The position numbers were made by a program, and so were the translations under genes. Of a stretch of DNA of 64,000 bases, positions 12,820 through 22,700 are shown in pieces; the first letter of the stretch is position 1, and each line of letters starts with the position of its first letter. Below the pieces are notes generated by a model that was not told where the DNA came from, ran no database searches, and saw only the letters and a list, made by a program, of their open reading frames with translations. Where the stretch lies: positions 4,278,001-4,342,000 of the forward strand of contig JAJEKV010000064.1 of the NCBI GenBank assembly GCA_021234155.1. Reading direction: 5' to 3'. The stretch comes from Isoetes taiwanensis (lineage: Eukaryota > Streptophyta > Lycopodiopsida > Isoetales > Isoetaceae).

Positions 12820-14633
12820 TTGCGTGCCATGTATAACCACTTGTATGGATTCAATTGCAAAGTTTTATCGATGTTAATCAGCTCCAACAGCGAACTAGTT
12901 TTGTCTCAACAATGCCGCAAGCTCAATGAATTGGAGGTAGAAAATCAGAAATTGGTGACTGAGATGAATGCACTGCAGCAAGGAATGAAGAGGGTTGCGC
13001 AAGAAAATGATTCCCTTCACAAGCAGGTCAAACGCTTAAAAAGAACTCCACTGGGGATCAGGGAGAGGGCAAAAAACACGAAGCCCATAAATATATTAGC
13101 CCCAGGGGTGGAGGCTCAAAAAGGGTCATGGCTATTAAAAAGCTTGTTGATCCAAATCTTGCAGAAGAAAATAAGAGAAAACCTGCTAATATTTCCGGTT
13201 TATTAAAGAAATTAGTTACTAAAGATGATGTATTGAGAATGTTAAAGCTTCCTGGTAGCATTCAACTTAGGAAAGCTGTAGTACATCAAGCTATTGCGGG
13301 GAGTTGGGGAACAATCAAACCTCGAGAATCGGTGCAAGAAGCGTGGTGTGACAATGTCGGAATAAGTAGGCAAGCTTATATTGCTTTGTTCAAATGCTTG
13401 CAGGATGGCCTTAAACAACAAGGCATTACCAAAACTATTCTACTACCAAGGATGACTAGTGTGAGGACTTGTAGGTCATCGAGAAACAGACAAGTGCAAG
13501 AGCTTCTTGGTGATATGTATCAGCTGACCAGCAGTGTCAACTTGGATACATTGGCATCCTATATTAAAGGTAAGAAGAAGTCGAAGTTTGGTGATACTTT
13601 CTACCTTAATGAAAATAACAATTGCTGGATAGACTTAACTAGAATGCTTCAGCTTTTGGTTCGATTTTATGATATGAAGGTAGAAGAGTCTTGTTGGCAA
13701 ACTAAGAATTGTTTTGATTTGGATGAAATGGAATTGGTGAAAGGCGAGAAGTACGAGAGGGTTTCACTGAGTCTAATGAACAGAGCTTTGAATACAGGGA
13801 ATGAAGAGTCAAATCTAGATGGTAAGTTTTCCGTCCAGTCTGAAGATCACATTTGGTGGGTTGGTTTATTTCAGGTACCAGAGGAAAATCACAGTATACT
13901 GAAATGGGTTTTTGATCAAACACCCATTCCCACAATGATTGCCTCTCACGGAATCGGAGAAAAACTTGCAGTTCCTGGATATGGTGAGTACGAGGTTGAA
14001 TGGCATCTTGCTACAGATTTGAAGACAATAAAATGCATGTACAGAATGAAGCATGGTGCTGGTAAGACTACTCATGCTTGTCCCTACTGTGTCTATGCAA
14101 GAAGAGATTCAGCTGGATTGGACAAGAGTACATTAGACATTAGAATGTGTCCAGGATGAGCCACCAAATAGAGAAGAGAAGGACACAACCTTGATGCCAA
14201 TTCTGCAAATTCCGTTAAGAAGAGTACACATATGCACCCTTCATGCTTTCTTGAGAATCATAGACAAGATGGTTTACATGAGTCCTGTTTGCTTGGAATA
14301 AATCACCCCAAAGCTCTAGGGAAGCTGCCATGCATGAAGTTGAAAAGGTGCTATCTAATGTGGGACTTCATGGTGGGCACTACAAAATACTTCAAGATCC
14401 AAAGGTATCCGGCAAGGTTCCCCTGAAACCCAGTATGGGTGGTCCAAAGGCTAAGAGGTTTTGCCTCCATGAAAAGAGAACTTATCCGGTGTTTGGGAAG
14501 CTTACAAGGATCTTATTGCACCCCGAGGATGATCGAAATGATCGTGGCGAGATCACGCTGAAGAAAATCAAGGCATGGCGGGATTTCTCTCAGATCTTGG
14601 TAAAGGAAATGCGCGAAAAAAGGTAGTGCGGGG
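12820..14633 (+). pseudogene. Transposase-like gene (RNase H-fold type suspected) with N-terminal coiled coil
   Basis: Seen: from 12,820 the frame encodes a leucine-zipper-like coiled coil (LNELEVENQKLVTEMNALQ...). A frame change near 13,045 leads into a 343-codon frame (13128-14159) starting MAIKKLVDPN. Its C-terminal half reads WWVGLFQVPEEN, IPTMIASHGIG, VEWHLATDLKTIKCMY and then HACPYCVYARRD. After further frame breaks comes LHAFLRIIDKM (about 14,240) and GWRDFSQILVKE-like sequence to about 14,630. Known: hAT, MULE, RAG1 and related transposases place a CxxC zinc pair shortly after a catalytic Asp. Inference: ATDLK supplies the Asp, CPYC the zinc pair and the later His the ligand. Position next to the left TIR supports a mobilisation role. 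I could not match it to a named superfamily. Confidence 0.5.
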
Positions 14634-15197
14634 AAAATGATGTTGCCAAATTCAGGAGGCGATCACAAACTTCACTAAGTCTTTCGACGGCATGGGGTGA
14701 GGCCAATTTGACTCACTATGTCCATATTACGTTCGCACATGGCGTGTGGTTTGTCGGGGAATATGGAAGCCTGGGAATTTGGAATACACAGGGGAATGGA
14801 GAAGTCCCATAAGCAAGCAAAGGCGCATTCTTCCATTTCACTCAACAGGAGAGGTTGGGTTGGGAATTCCTTGCAGCAGATGTGTCAATGGTTTTACTGA
14901 AGGATCATGTGCAAGTGGGTGAAGAAATCACGCGAAACGAGTGAATCAACACTTGCTAAGTTGTTTAGACAAAAAAAATGAGAAAAAGAGGGCAGCTTGG
15001 TATAAGTCCGCAGCTGTTGAGCGATCAAGGGAGTGGAGATCAATGAGATGTAGGCAAGGCAAAGGTTATGTCCGTATTGAGAGCTCTTGATAACGTCTCT
15101 ACTGTAAAAGAGTTGGTTTATTTATCAGTTCGATAGTGCTCAGTGTGTGAAATGCTGTATTGTAAGTAAATTGGATGCATGTATTGCACATCGTGGC

Positions 15198-15490
15198 CAC
15201 ATTGCGAAATATGGGCCTGTAACTAAAATTGGATCTCATTATTTGACCGTAGCTACCGGTCGCGAAATAGGCCCTTCAATAATTTGTAACTGAGTCGATT
15301 TCGCACCGTGGCGACGGTGCGAAATATGGGCCTGTAACTAAATTGGATCCACGTATTTCGCACCGTAGCCATGGTGCGAGATAGGCCCTTCAATAATTTG
15401 TAACTCAGTCGATTTCGCACCGTGGCTACGGTGCGAGATAGGCCCTTCAATAATTTGTACCTGAGTCAATTTCGCACCGTGGCTACGGAA
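15198..15490. repeat. Hairpin array A (about six units)
   Basis: Palindromic units based on CGCACCGTRG-CYACGGTGCG recur at about 15,199, 15,246, 15,303, 15,359, 15,415 and 15,474. Spacers read GGCCCTTCAATAATTTGTAA or GGGCCTGTAACTAAATTGGA, and the period is about 56 bp. The array touches the 3' end of the H2B-like gene on the minus strand. Confidence 0.9.
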
Positions 15491-15925
15491 GAAGAGCGGA
15501 CCCAACTCCACAAAACCCTTGTACTCGTTGTAGTACGCCCTAATAAGGCCATACATCTGTCCCTTACAAATTTCATGAATGAACTCTGATATGTATTGAT
15601 CCAGAGAGTGTGCTAAATAACCAGCACGAAGAAGAGGCCTGAACTGCTGTAGCATCTCGTCCAGATAAGGAGGGGGTTCAAGAATTCCCCTCATTGCAAG
15701 TCTCCTATAACATTCAGATGGATTAATTTCCATCAGTGGCTCATGACCACAATCAAATCGCTCCAGAATGAAGTTGATCAACTCCATTGCAAGCTCCTTG
15801 GTGGGACTGTGGTGCAACCTCCACTCCAAGAAATGGTCAAATAGCTCATCATCAGGCCGCACAGAATGCCTGGGGCATGCTTGCAGGCCTTCTGGAGTAG
15901 CCCAGGGAGGATTGGGTCCAATCAT
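15338..15925 (-). CDS. Histone-fold-like protein, tentatively H2B-like (copy 1)
   Basis: Seen: ATG at 15925, MIGPNPPWATPEGLQACPR, then FDHFLEWRLHHSPTKELA, MELINFILERF, EINPSECYRR, GILEPPPYLDEML and a tail ending LGPLFFRS before the frame runs into the hairpin array; the first stop is at 15338 (195 codons, about 145 outside the array). Compared with H2B, the helix-2 pattern (M-x-I-M-N-S-F-I-N-D-I-F) and the I-T-S-R-E strand-to-helix-3 pattern are echoed by M-E-L-I-N-F-I-L-E-R-F and I-N-P-S-E. A paralogue lies at 16837-17379. The upstream leader is a purine-rich repeat (15,950-16,330). H2B identity is a hypothesis; the family itself, being duplicated, is real. Confidence 0.4.
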   Translation of the reverse strand: MIGPNPPWATPEGLQACPRHSVRPDDELFDHFLEWRLHHSPTKELAMELINFILERFDCGHEPLMEINPSECYRRLAMRGILEPPPYLDEMLQQFRPLLRAGYLAHSLDQYISEFIHEICKGQMYGLIRAYYNEYKGFVELGPLFFRSHGAKLTQVQIIEGPISHRSHGAKSTELQIIEGPISHHGYGAKYVDPI

Positions 15926-15949
15926 TTGCAAAAGCAAGCAAGGATCACC

Positions 15950-16330
15950 GACGGAGCAAGGAACAAGGAGCAGAGCAAGGAACAAGGAGCAAGAAGCAAG
16001 GAAGAAGACCAGGTAGCAGGGAACAAGGATCAAGATCAAGCAGCAAGAAGCAAGGAACAAGGAAGATCAAGGAGCAAGAAGATCAAGGAACAAGGAAGAC
16101 CAAGTAGCAAGGACCAGGACGATCAAGTAGCAAGGAACAAGGATCAAGATCAAGTAGCAAGAAGCAAGGAACAAGGAAGATCATGGAGCAAGGAAGCAAG
16201 GAAGCAAGGAACAAGATCAAGTAGCAAGATCAAGAGCAAGGAACAAGACCAAATAGCATGAAGTAGCACGAAGATGAAGGAGCAAGAAGCAAGGATCAAG
16301 ATCAATTAGCAAAGAACACGGAACACAAGG
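15950..16330. repeat. Purine-rich AGCAAGGAACAAGGA-type low-complexity leader
   Basis: Degenerate repetition of GCAAGGAACAAG / GATCAAG words directly upstream of the minus-strand H2B-like gene (pyrimidine-rich in its sense). Similar words recur at 20,215-20,345, upstream of the H4-like pair and of the other H2B-like start, suggesting a shared promoter or leader module. Confidence 0.7.
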
Positions 16331-16544
16331 TGAGAAGTGAAAGCAAGGTGAGAACACGAGAAGTGAAAGCAAGGTGAAAACATGGAACAAAGGTGAGAAG
16401 TGAAAGCAAGGTGAAAGAATTTATAGCTACGAATCCAATAATGTTGAAGTATAATACTAATACTGTTGAAGTATAATACCAAGAAAGTTGAAGAATAATA
16501 CCAATAATGCTGAAGTATTATGGGCCTGTAACTAAACTGGATCC

Positions 16545-16632
16545 ACGTATTTCGCACTGTAGCCACGGTGCGAAATAGGCCCTTCAATAATTTGTAACTG
16601 AGGCGATTTCGCACCGTGGCCACGGTGCCGAA
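16545..16632. repeat. Hairpin array B (two units)
   Basis: Units near 16,555 (CGCACTGTAGCCACGGTGCG) and 16,610 (CGCACCGTGGCCACGGTGCC) with the same spacer sequence as array A; located between the two H2B-like genes. Confidence 0.9.
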
Positions 16633-16836
16633 TATGACCACAAATAAAACATTCACATGAGAAAATACAAGGAAAATGGTAGAAGAAATCATTCAATTAC
16701 ACAAAGTGTAAGATTGCTAAGATAATACATGATAATATGAGGATGTTACTTAATTACACGGAAATCACTTGCTTATATACTTAATTTCTATGAAAATCTT
16801 TATACCAGTTTATACACATATTCCAGTGGAGTATCT

Positions 16837-19800
16837 TCACCTGTGATATGTACATATTATGTGTTGTGTGCTATGTAGCCATAGGTCACGTGTATCCCAA
16901 GGAATTGTATCCCAGGTGGAGAATCTAGACAGTAACCACAGGATGTTGAAGTCAAGGGAACGGAATAGGAGCTTACCAATATCCACAAAAGATTTGTAAT
17001 GGAAGTTGTAAAGTTCAATGAGGATATAAATCCTATTCTTCTCATTAGTAGGAATGACCAGAGGCACATACTGATCCAGAGAGTAGGCCATGAAACCATG
17101 GAAAAGCATGTCCTTCAACTGTTCTAGCCTATCTTCTAAATCTGAGGGGGGTTCAAGAAGTCCCAAAGCACTTAGAGTGAACCTTGCTTGACTCGAATTG
17201 ATCTCCTCCAGTGGAGGGAGATGACGAGTATAGCGATCGATAATGAAGTTGATCAGTTGCCTTGCAAGCTCTGTGGTTGGATCGTGACGCCATCGATGCT
17301 CCCAAAAGTTGCTAAAAAAATCATCAAAAGTGCACGTATTAATTCTGCCACATGCTTGCAGGTATTCCGGATCAGCCCAGCGAGGATCCCGGGGATTTCA
17401 CCTCTAACATTCCGTACCAAACATGTGCGTGACTGGTTAGGGGTTTTTTTTTGCCTCACACGTTAGTATACGGTCTGAAAAAAATACGGGTTCACCACCA
17501 CATTTTCGGACATGGTCGTTTAGGGGTGTGGTATGGAACTCCTCACCAACTTCATACGGTAGAGGGGTGCTTGAAGATCCAAGCTTTGAGTCATATGGTT
17601 CCTTCAAGATCATAGGGGTTTGCAATGAAGGTTTCGGTTTTTTTTGAATGAAGGTTTTTTTTGTTGTCGGCGGGGACTTTTCATTGCTCCCTAGGGTTTT
17701 AGAGTCTATACTCTCTACACGAAAAATTAGTCGCCGGTTTGTAGCGGCCGTAGATATGAGCAAGATTTCTTTCAATGGAGCATGACATGATGCAAAGATC
17801 AAGACCACTAAGGTTTTCTGTTATGGCCGTTTTGGCAAAGGTCTTTGGCGAGGATTTGACGTTCACTTGCCTAGAATATAAAATGGAAGGTACCAAGGTT
17901 TTGAGGCTTGAATGCTACCGTTTATGATCTCTAGTTATATAATAGTCACTTGTTTGCAACATGTTTACTCCGCCTTCTCTTGCTCTTAGTAAATTATCCC
18001 TCGTCCAAATGCAAGAACACCGCTTCTATTATGAGCGGCTATTGCACTTGTAATTCTCTGTTGGGTGCTTCAATGCATATCTTAACCTAGAAGAATGTGG
18101 CTCGAGGGCCAAGCTTTTCAGTTGAAGAATGCCGCTGCAAAGTAGTTTTGTTATGCGGTATTTTTGCTGATATGGAAGCAGCCGGGACAAGTTTTGAAGG
18201 AGTTGTTGCAATAACAAAAGGTGCATGCAAAAAATAGCGGGGTTGTCACCGAGAAATCTTGTTAGAAAGCATTGCTATATGTGGAAGAGCTAGTGGAGCA
18301 AACAACACGGAGCTGGATGCACGCATTTAACCCTCGCTACAAGTTTTCAAGACCTTGTGCATGAGGACGTCCCTCCTAACCGGGTTTGGCACACGTTTTT
18401 CTAAATAATATGGGAACAAACACAATAAGGGATGAAGTTTAATTATATCCGCATACTACTAGTGTTGTTCTTGATGTCTTACATATGCAAAAGCTAAGGT
18501 TCTATCATGCTTAGAAGATATGGTAAATTTGAACTCTCTACAAGTATGTTTTTGCGGGGGTGGATTTAATCTTGTCTCGTGATACTACTAGTGTAGTTCA
18601 TGATGCTTCAACTATAGCAAAAAAATGAAAGTTCTATCTTGTAGCATTAATGAGAATAAGTCCGGATTTTGTATAACACATTTTTTTTCAGTTAAAGCTT
18701 TTCCGAAATGATCATGCTCTAGAAATCCTTTTTGTGTCATAGGGTTTTGAAAGTTTCTCTAATGCACGTCTTATATTAGGTGTTGTCAATGAAGCGTTTT
18801 CCTCATAAAAAACAGGATTCTATATATTGCTACTAAGTTGTCCTTTACGTATTGTTGTGGTGGTGGCAAGATTGTCGAAAGTGGTCCACCTCCTTTGGAT
18901 TCAAGGATGCCAAACGAATCTGCTCTGTTACTCGAACAAGGTCATCTGTTGCATCTGTGGATCATTGATGGTGAAACACGAAGTGGTGATAAACAAGGAA
19001 TCTCCCTCTTCTTTGGGGAGGAATTTTGATAAGTTGCGGGATACCGACAACCCGTATGGAGCATGCGCATGATCTCAAGGTTGTGTCCAATCGGGAGCTA
19101 CTCTTAGCTAACGAGAGGGATATTTCCATTGATCTTTGGGATGAAGGTTTTGAAAAAAGTGTACGAGCAAGGCCATGGATCTATTGAAATTGGTAGAGAA
19201 TATCCGGAAAAGTATGCCCCGACAAAGGGGGGCAGTACAAGTTAACGAGAATATGTGGAAAGAAGTGCACTGAAAGGGGACATGGATCAATTGAAGTCAG
19301 CATGGAATATTTGGAAAAAGGTGTGCGAAAGCAAGGACAAGGATGGAGTTACAATTGAAGCAAGCACAAGCTTTTGAAAGAGATGCACCGCAAGGAGGAC
19401 AGGTTAGATGAAACATCAGCTCAACATAAAGACTAATAACGTGATAAATGTTCTTTTAGCTCTTGGGATATACATCTCCTTTTTGTCTATGAAATGATTA
19501 CTTATTCAAATGCTTTGAACGGGCATGGTTACTTGTATATAGCTTTCCTTGCACGGTTTAGTGATACGACGACCATTGGTAAATAAGTTTTTATTGGAAT
19601 AAATATTCTCATTTGACAATACAAGCATCATCCATTGGAAAGGAAAAGCAAACAAAAATTGTTGTTTCTTGGCTTTCAAGAAGGGTTATGTTATGTACAA
19701 ATTATGAGCACGGATTTTAACTCATCCGGAACACCTTTATTGCTGAATTCTATATGCTCTACATAGCAAAGGCTTTGTTAAATGTATAATGATTTATGGT

Positions 19801-20198
19801 CTTTGAAGAAAGCTTTTGCAAACTATCTTTTGAGCACTTAGAAAAAAGCAAGGTGGGTATGGTGCGAGATATCTTGGTCCGTCTTTGGTTGCTTGGTAAT
19901 CGGTCTTTGGATCGGCCCGGGCTTTTAGAGTCTCCACAAACCATTTTTTCCGAATAAGGCGACGGCACAAACTCAAGTACAAGATCGGGTAGGGGTATGT
20001 AAAACGTAACATAGTCCCAGCGTATATCTACGGTGATGGGGGCGGGAAACCGGGTTTTTCTATTTACGTATGTAGGGGTTTTCGACCTCCAAAAGTCGTA
20101 TACAAGGGGTTTTCTGGTGACCCCTTGCACGCACATGAGGTATCCCCATGTGCCTAGGTGAAATCCCCGGGGCGAGGATGTTCTTGCAAAGTTACCAT
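16837..20198 (-). pseudogene. H2B-like copy 2, split by a hAT-like insertion
   Basis: Seen: the main segment (17379 down to 16837) encodes HPRWADPEYLQACGR, FWEHRWRHDPTTELARQ, LINFIIDRY, EINSSQARFT, GLLEPPSDLEDRLEQL and KSFVDIGKLLFRS. These align throughout with copy 1 (PPWATPEGLQACPR, LINFILERF, EINPSECYRR, ILEPPPYLDEML). The first codons are missing here but are found at 20198-20180: ATG GTA ACT TTG CAA GAA C, joining in frame when the 2,784-bp insertion and one 8-bp target copy are removed. The join gives MVTLQEHPRWADPEYLQ, mirroring copy 1. The gene was therefore intact when the insertion arrived. Histone identity is as tentative as for copy 1. Confidence 0.55.
17388..20171. mobile_element. 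hAT-like element with 16-bp TIRs and 8-bp target duplication
   Basis: Seen: the left end CCCGGGGATTTCACCT (17388-17403) is the exact inverse of AGGTGAAATCCCCGGG (20156-20171). The flanks GCGAGGAT at 17380-17387 and 20172-20179 are a perfect 8-bp duplication. Inside the ends, further partial inverted similarity (ATGTGCGTG, AGGGGTT) is visible. No transposase could be recognised inside, only short broken frames, so it is probably non-autonomous. Eight-base duplications are typical of hAT, though the termini are not the usual CAGGG type. Confidence 0.85.
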
Positions 20199-20621
20199 TT
20201 GCAAGAAACTAGTGGAGCGCGAACAAGGAACAACTAGTGGAGCAGCAAAAGGTGCAAGGAGCATGCAAGAAAGGAGCAGACAGTGAGGCAAAGAGCAACA
20301 AGAAGCGGACAGGGAGGCAAGGAGCATGCAAACAAGAAGCAGACAAAGACAATGAAGGCATATATGCCTATTTAAAGAGAAATCAGGTATATATGCTATA
20401 TACGTACATTATATTTACGCTTTGGATTGCAGCCATGGATGAAGTTTGACACCATTTCTCACGCATTCACCAAGATCATTGTAGCTCATGTAGCATACGA
20501 GTACCATACAAGTATGTATATGATAATAATTTTGGTATGTATATACCATCAATAATTTTCTATGTATATACCATCAATAATTTTGGTGGGTATAAATATA
20601 CATCAAATTGCCGAGTGCAGC

Positions 20622-20891
20622 AACATTGGCCTCCGTCTAGCCATGTGGTCTCATTCTGGTCCTAAACGTGATTCCATTACCTGCAAGATGAATCATGAAA
20701 ACTTCAAGCAGTGTCGCGAGCGAGAAATACCCATGGAAGACTGGATGACCACTGCCGCTCTCAATCCTCGCTATTATCCTGATCCCTTCGATGTTATCAT
20801 CCATCTAATATGGAATAGAGAGCATCAAATGTACATGATAGAAAAGATCACTGGGGTGCCTGGTGACAATGACTCAGAAGAGTCCCCCTAA
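20622..20891 (+). CDS. Small protein, tentatively H4-like (copy 1)
   Basis: Seen: after a probable acceptor (GAGTGCAG at 20,613-20,620) the frame encodes NIGLRLAMWSHSGPKRD, SITCKMNHENFKQC, REREIPMEDWM, DPFDVIIHLIW, NREHQMYMIEKI and stops at 20891 after an acidic end. It shares DSITC-x-M...CxxRxIP...F-x-V-(V/I)-I-H-L with the neighbouring frame at 21052-21369, so the two are paralogues. The AT-rich word GTATATATGCTATATACGTACATT-like sequence precedes each copy. Resemblance to H4 (RDNI...RRG...F-x-x-x-V-I) is weak in this copy. Confidence 0.35.
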   Translation, partial: NIGLRLAMWSHSGPKRDSITCKMNHENFKQCREREIPMEDWMTTAALNPRYYPDPFDVIIHLIWNREHQMYMIEKITGVPGDNDSEESP

Positions 20892-21051
20892 ATCAATACT
20901 CAGAAGGTATATATGCTATATGCGTACATTATATACATGTGTATTTTGTACATTATGCTCGTATGTATAACCAATAATGCTGCTACTGCATGTCAATAAT
21001 TTTGTTCGATATAAGTACGGTTCCACTCAATGCAGAAGGCATCCATTTGCT

Positions 21052-21369
21052 ATGTCTCGGCCTGGTTATTCTTATTACAGGGGGTCTACCTTGCCTCCTC
21101 GTCCCGAAGATATGGACTCCATTACTTGCACTATGACATATAATGATCTTTATAGATGTTCTCGGAGGGGTATCCCCTTGATCCCCGGTTTGGAAGGAGT
21201 AGCAGAGGGCCGAAATCGTTCTTCCGGAGGGTTTTATCGTGTTGTTATCCACCTTTGGAGGGTTCCAGAGCGCGCGTCTATGAGATTAATCGCATCGCTC
21301 AACTACCTGCTCATGATTGCGAATGAGCTTCTTCATTCATGTATGCTATGCCTCTTATATGAGTTCTAA
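21052..21369 (+). CDS. Small protein, tentatively H4-like (copy 2)
   Basis: Seen: ATG at 21052, 105 codons, close to the 102-103 of histone H4. MSRPGYSYYRG leads to DSITCTMTYNDLYRC, SRRGIPLIPGLEG, GGFYRVVIHLW, RVPERASMRL and ASLNYLLMI. Placed beside H4, D-x-I (D24/I26 region), R-x-G-(V/I)-x-x-I-x-G-L and F-x-x-x-V-I fall at matching spacing, and the Arg-Arg-Gly is at residue 38-40 versus about 39-41. This could be coincidence at such divergence. The start codon follows an acceptor-like TGCAG, so an upstream exon may exist. A direct repeat (ATGCTATGCCTCTTATATGAGTT) covers the stop. Confidence 0.4.
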   Translation: MSRPGYSYYRGSTLPPRPEDMDSITCTMTYNDLYRCSRRGIPLIPGLEGVAEGRNRSSGGFYRVVIHLWRVPERASMRLIASLNYLLMIANELLHSCMLCLLYEF

Positions 21370-21535
21370 GTATATGCTATGCCTCTTATATGAGTTATAA
21401 GTATGTAACCATAAGTGATACATGTGATCCGTCTATTTACCGCACATTTTCAATTTGGAAAGCTCTTGGCCATTTTCCTTACGTGTAGATTCTAAATTCA
21501 GTTCAGCATTCTCTTCGCAGTGTGTGGAATAATGC

Positions 21536-21735
21536 ATTTTTCGCACCGTAGTCACGGTGCAAAATTAAGCCCTCAAAAACTTTGGAACTACTATTTTCAA
21601 GATCGTGGCCCGCGATTAAAATAGACCTTCCCAAAGAATGTGGAATAGTCATCGAGCCAAGCACCGTGGCGATCGCGGCGAAATAGACCTTTCCACAGAA
21701 TGTGGAATAGTCATTTTCGCACCGTGGCCACGGTC
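21536..21735. repeat. Hairpin array C (about four units)
   Basis: Units near 21,541, 21,603, 21,660 and 21,717, more degenerate than in other arrays. Spacer: AGACCTTCCACAGAATGTGGAATAGTCATTTT type. Lies between the 3' ends of the H4-like copy 2 (+) and the H3-like gene (-). Confidence 0.85.
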
Positions 21736-21866
21736 AACACTAGTAGATAAATGCACAGCCGCAATAAATAGAATAGCAAATAATTACAGATAAATATAAA
21801 ACACGCATCACGATAAATATTAAAACACTCATATATTAACAACCAAAAAAGTGTTACAAAAGGATG

Positions 21867-22700
21867 CTAAGGGAGGCATCCACGGAAGTATCTAGCTAAG
21901 GCATAGTCCCTGTCCTGCACAGTAACACGTCCTCTGTGCACACAACAGCGGACACTGTCCTCAAAGAGGCTAATTAGATGAGCCTCTGCTGCCTCTTGCA
22001 GTATGTCCAAGGCCTCTGCTTGGATTCTATTCACCTCCTCCTCCACCATCGGGACGAAGTCTGGTGCTCTGTCCCTCCTCTTCCTCCTTGATTCCTTCCT
22101 CCTCTCAATAATTTCCTGCATCTCAAACCTGACCATTCTAGCGAATGCAAACTTGGGAATCAGAGGCTGGGTGCGTGCTGCCAATTACCTAATCTCCCCT
22201 CAAAGCACGAGTGCGGGAGGAGCACCCTTTATCTTCTCAGGGCCACCATATCTAACACTAGGCTCCCCTTCCTTAGGCTTCCGCTTATTACCAAGCTTAT
22301 CTGTCTCCTTGGCTGCATCTCTCTCAGCTTGTCTCCAACTAGGAACAAGCCTAGGAGGCTTTGCCGGCTCGGATTTCTTCGGCTTGGATTTCAGCTTTCG
22401 CCGGGGCTTCCTAGTACCTGTTCCACTCGAACTAGGTTTCCCGGGATCAACATCTTTGGTCCCACGATCTTTGATCTTTTTGGGGCGGCTGATCCCATCG
22501 ATCTTCCCCGGACCGGTGATCTTCGATCTTGCTAGCCCGTCGATCCTGGCGATCATCTTTGGACCATCGATCTTTGGTCATCTTTGCACTTCCATATTCT
22601 GCACTTCTTCCTCCCCCCCACCACTGCCAAACGTTTGGGAATGCAATAATGGTCCCAACGTCTGAGACGAGGAGATAGCCTGATTCATGAGCCACTGGGC
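21867..22700 (-). pseudogene. H3-like histone-fold protein with basic N-terminal tail
   Basis: Seen: the C-terminal part reads LIPKFAFARMVRFEM, an inserted Arg/Lys-rich loop of about 18 residues, then IQAEALDILQEAAEAHLISL, FEDSVRCCVHRGRVTVQDRD and YALARYFRGC. Against H3 this matches [47 protein letters not shown] and IQLARRIRG with no gap after the loop. Upstream in frame are LVL-stop-GEIR-stop-LAARTQ, equal to the H3 segment VALREIRRYQKST; the stops are TGA (22200-22202) and TAA (22185-22187), each one C-to-T change from Arg/Gln. Before that lies a long Lys/Arg/Pro tail (GTRKPRRKLKSKPKKSEPAK). The histone fold is clear; whether it is canonical-like or centromere-like is not. It appears fused to the DUF8039-like part upstream. 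Confidence 0.75.

Noticed and set aside
15866..16261. Gln/Lys/Ser-rich plus-strand frame
   Set aside because: Low-complexity translation of the purine-rich leader repeat.
22003..22665. 220-codon plus-strand open frame
   Set aside because: Shadow of the H3-like gene on the opposite strand; no domain and unlikely composition.
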